Shown here piece after piece: positions 7,937 through 9,542 of a stretch of 9,542 nucleotides of DNA. Positions within the stretch are counted from its first letter, which is position 1. Every line of letters starts with the position of its first letter. The position numbers and the translations under genes were made by a program. The stretch is from Alphaproteobacteria bacterium (lineage in GTDB: Bacteria; Pseudomonadota; Alphaproteobacteria; CAAGCB01; CAG-977). The notes under the pieces were generated by a model. It was not told the DNA's origin. It saw only the letters and a list, made by a program, of their open reading frames with translations, and ran no database searches. The stretch covers positions 1 through 9,542 of the forward strand of contig JAJXEL010000078.1 of the NCBI GenBank assembly GCA_021639925.1, given 5' to 3'.

Positions 7937-8458
7937 ATGGATACGACTTTAACATCATTGATTAAAACGCTTTTGACCGGCAACGGTATTTATTTAATCG
8001 GTTCGATTATCGCTTTGCTGATTATCGGATACGTTATTTTATGCATTCTGGCATGGATTTCCGACAAACAGCGGGACATTATCGGCAAGTATTACCGGCC
8101 GAAAAAAATCCTGAACGCGTCTGAAGAAAAGTTTTTTGACCTGCTGTGCCGGGCTGTTCCCGTCGGGTGCCGCGTTTTTCCGCACGTTTCAATGCGCGCC
8201 CTGATCGAAACGAATCATTGGGACATGTGGGCGCCGTTTAATCTGAAACGCGTCGATTTTGTGATCTGCAACGCGGCGTTAAATATTGTCTGCGTTGTCG
8301 AGCTGGAAGGTGAAAACGAACAAAAGCGCCATTTGCGGCGTGAAAAAATGCTGCAAAGCGCCGGCGTTAATATTTTGCGTTACCGGTTAATCGATGAACC
8401 GACGGCAGATCAGGTCAAGGCGGATATTAAAGCTTTTATCAAAGATGGCGGAAATTAA
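7937..8458 (+). CDS. Membrane-anchored DUF2726 protein, putative nuclease fold
   Basis: A 173-residue protein whose ATG follows GAGG (7928-7931) with a 5-base spacer. The N-terminus has one hydrophobic segment (about 17-40), after which the rest is probably cytoplasmic. Residues about 56-150 match the DUF2726 pattern: an N-terminal 'SEEKFFDLL' helix (62-70), a strand with VDF (D107), the strand VVELEGENEQ (E122, E124), a basic helix KRHLRREKML, then AGVNILRY. DUF2726 is related in fold to PD-(D/E)XK nucleases; D107 and E122 or E124 would occupy the acidic positions, but a clear catalytic lysine just after ELE is not obvious (ELEGE), so activity is uncertain. Family members are often fused to a membrane helix or a topoisomerase-type zinc finger. 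It stands between the ileS terminator and a convergent gene and is probably transcribed alone. The substrate and role are unknown. Confidence 0.8.
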   Translation: MDTTLTSLIKTLLTGNGIYLIGSIIALLIIGYVILCILAWISDKQRDIIGKYYRPKKILNASEEKFFDLLCRAVPVGCRVFPHVSMRALIETNHWDMWAPFNLKRVDFVICNAALNIVCVVELEGENEQKRHLRREKMLQSAGVNILRYRLIDEPTADQVKADIKAFIKDGGN

Positions 8459-9517
8459 TCTTTCGGCGGCAGAATCTTTGAGCTGTAAGGCAGCGGTTCT
8501 TTGCCGATCCCCTGATTTAAATCTTTTTTGCGCACAAAAATAACCATGCCGTGCGGCGTCATGGCCTGCAGCCAGTCCGTTTCGGGTACGTATCCCGTAA
8601 TGCGCAGCGTCATCTGTGCCGGCAGCAGAGAAATAATGCCGCTGTCTTCACGCGGGGCCTGATAAGCGGCCGTTTGCGGGGCGACAGTATGATACAGCTG
8701 ATCTTGGTTTAACAAATCGAACCTTAAAGGCACGACGTTTTGCGGTTTATAATCGCTGATCCGTTCGGGGACGGGGCGGATCAATTCGTGCAGATGCGGC
8801 GTTGTCAGCATGACAAGACCGACGATTAAGCATAAAAACAGCGGCAGATAAACGCGCAGCGTATCTGTCCATCGTATTTCCCAAAAATCCGGTTCCCGCC
8901 GCCGGGGCGTTTCCGGCAATGCGTTTAAAAAAATGTTAATTTTAACGCGCTGGTTTTGTTCTTTGGCGAATTTACGCGCCTGCTCCGCCAGGGAACGCGC
9001 CAGATCAACGCGTTTTTCCTGCCGGAATGCCGCGGCGTTCTGCATTAAAATGCTGTAATTGTTTTCCGGCGGCATGTGTTTAAATGAATAATTGTTTTTC
9101 AAAGACGACCAGCTTTTTACCGGAGCGGTGAAAAACTTTTTCCATATCTTTGCCGCCGACCGGAACTGCTGTTTTGACGCGCAGTCGCGGCAAAAAACGC
9201 CGCCGTGCAAAATTCCGTTTTCTTCAAACAAAACATAACGCGGCTGGCGGGCATGTTTGCCGCAGCGACAGCACGGAATAAAACCGGCGGAAGCCTGCGG
9301 CGCGTTATCATAAGCTTTTCTAGCGTCGGGGTCGGTTAATACCTGATAAGCTTCGTTCAGTTTTAAATAAATATCTTTTGCTTTCGGGTCGGCGTTTTTG
9401 TCCGGGTGATACAGCTTGACTTCGCGGCGGAAAGCTTCTTTGATTTCTTTTTAGCCGGCGTTTTCGGATAAATGCAAAATCGCGTAATATCATTTTTTGT
9501 CTGTCAAACCAGAACAC
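8455..9517 (-). pseudogene. J-domain, zinc-ribbon, membrane protein with broken N-terminus
   Basis: Read on the minus strand, one frame encodes a J domain, YYAILHLSENAG-stop-KEIKEAFRREVKLYHPDKN and onward to DPDARKAYD, with the HPD motif at 9400-9408 needed to stimulate Hsp70/DnaK. It continues without a break into a zinc ribbon (CCRCG near 9260-9273, FCRDCA near 9179-9195, with QPRYV between), a helical region resembling a repeat (NNYSILMQNAAAF, DLARSLAEQA), one membrane helix (8797-8853), and a C-terminal beta-rich, SH3-like segment. This resembles J-domain/zinc-ribbon membrane proteins of alphaproteobacteria. The frame is interrupted by TAA (9451-9453) and TGA (9490-9492). Possible original starts are TTG at 9507 in frame or GTG at 9517 in another frame, whose first residues MFWFDRQK would need a frameshift to reach the J domain. 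The part from 9450 to the stop is intact; the first start-like codon inside it is TTG at 9231, which would give 258 residues without the J domain. Either the gene is decaying or the sequence has errors near the window end. Confidence 0.75.
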
Positions 9518-9542
9518 CCCGTTTCATTTCGTTGTCTTGGCG

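Noticed and set aside
8455..9231. Complete 258-residue gene starting at TTG 9231
   Set aside because: The frame continues upstream with recognisable zinc-ribbon cysteines and a J domain, so TTG 9231 is only the first start-like codon after the in-frame stop and not the original start.
9451..9492. Alternative genetic code with TGA or TAA read as sense
   Set aside because: TGA ends the coiled-coil gene and TAA ends ileS and the DUF2726 gene at the expected family lengths. ileS also uses TGG for its conserved tryptophans.
9320..9517. 65-residue minus-strand frame starting at GTG 9517 as a separate gene
   Set aside because: It overlaps the J-domain coding frame in another register and turns into Arg/Lys-rich nonsense. 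Only its first eight residues may be the original N-terminus of the J-domain gene.

Overview
The window looks like a piece of an alphaproteobacterial chromosome, possibly from an uncultured lineage related to Rhodospirillales. This rests on two proteins. One is a very long, membrane-anchored coiled-coil protein with a C-terminal domain of the kind found in TipN-like polarity proteins. The other is a J-domain protein followed by a zinc ribbon with a 'QPRYV' motif, an architecture I associate with alphaproteobacteria. The genus cannot be set from this sequence. I see no mobile element, tRNA, rRNA or CRISPR array. Coding is dense and codon use looks uniform.

Layout, left to right. At the left edge is the 5' part of an unrecognised minus-strand gene (start at 209) that runs off the window. 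Upstream of it on the same strand is a 1387-residue coiled-coil membrane protein (316-4479). A 147-bp divergent intergenic region (4480-4626) follows, with an AT-rich repeat/dyad and candidate promoter elements. Next, on the plus strand, is ileS (4627-7764), a complete isoleucyl-tRNA synthetase of the eukaryotic-like class, closed by tandem stops and a strong intrinsic terminator (7782-7810). A small plus-strand gene with its own candidate promoter (7937-8458) encodes a membrane-anchored DUF2726 protein. It converges with a minus-strand gene (from 8455), the two stop codons overlapping in the shared bases TTAA.

That last minus-strand gene encodes a J-domain, zinc-ribbon, single-transmembrane protein. 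Its J domain is plainly readable, including the HPD motif at 9400-9408, but the frame contains TAA at 9451-9453 and TGA at 9490-9492, and no normal start connects to it. The N-terminus is therefore broken in this sequence, either by real mutation or by errors near the window edge. An annotation that begins at the first downstream start-like codon (TTG at 9231) would miss the J domain entirely.

The genes do not form an obvious pathway: protein synthesis (ileS), probable cell-pole or envelope organisation (coiled-coil protein), a chaperone-cofactor-like membrane protein, and a putative nuclease-fold protein. I found no convincing new multi-gene system. The most notable items are the broken J domain and the giant coiled-coil protein with its regular glutamine spacing.
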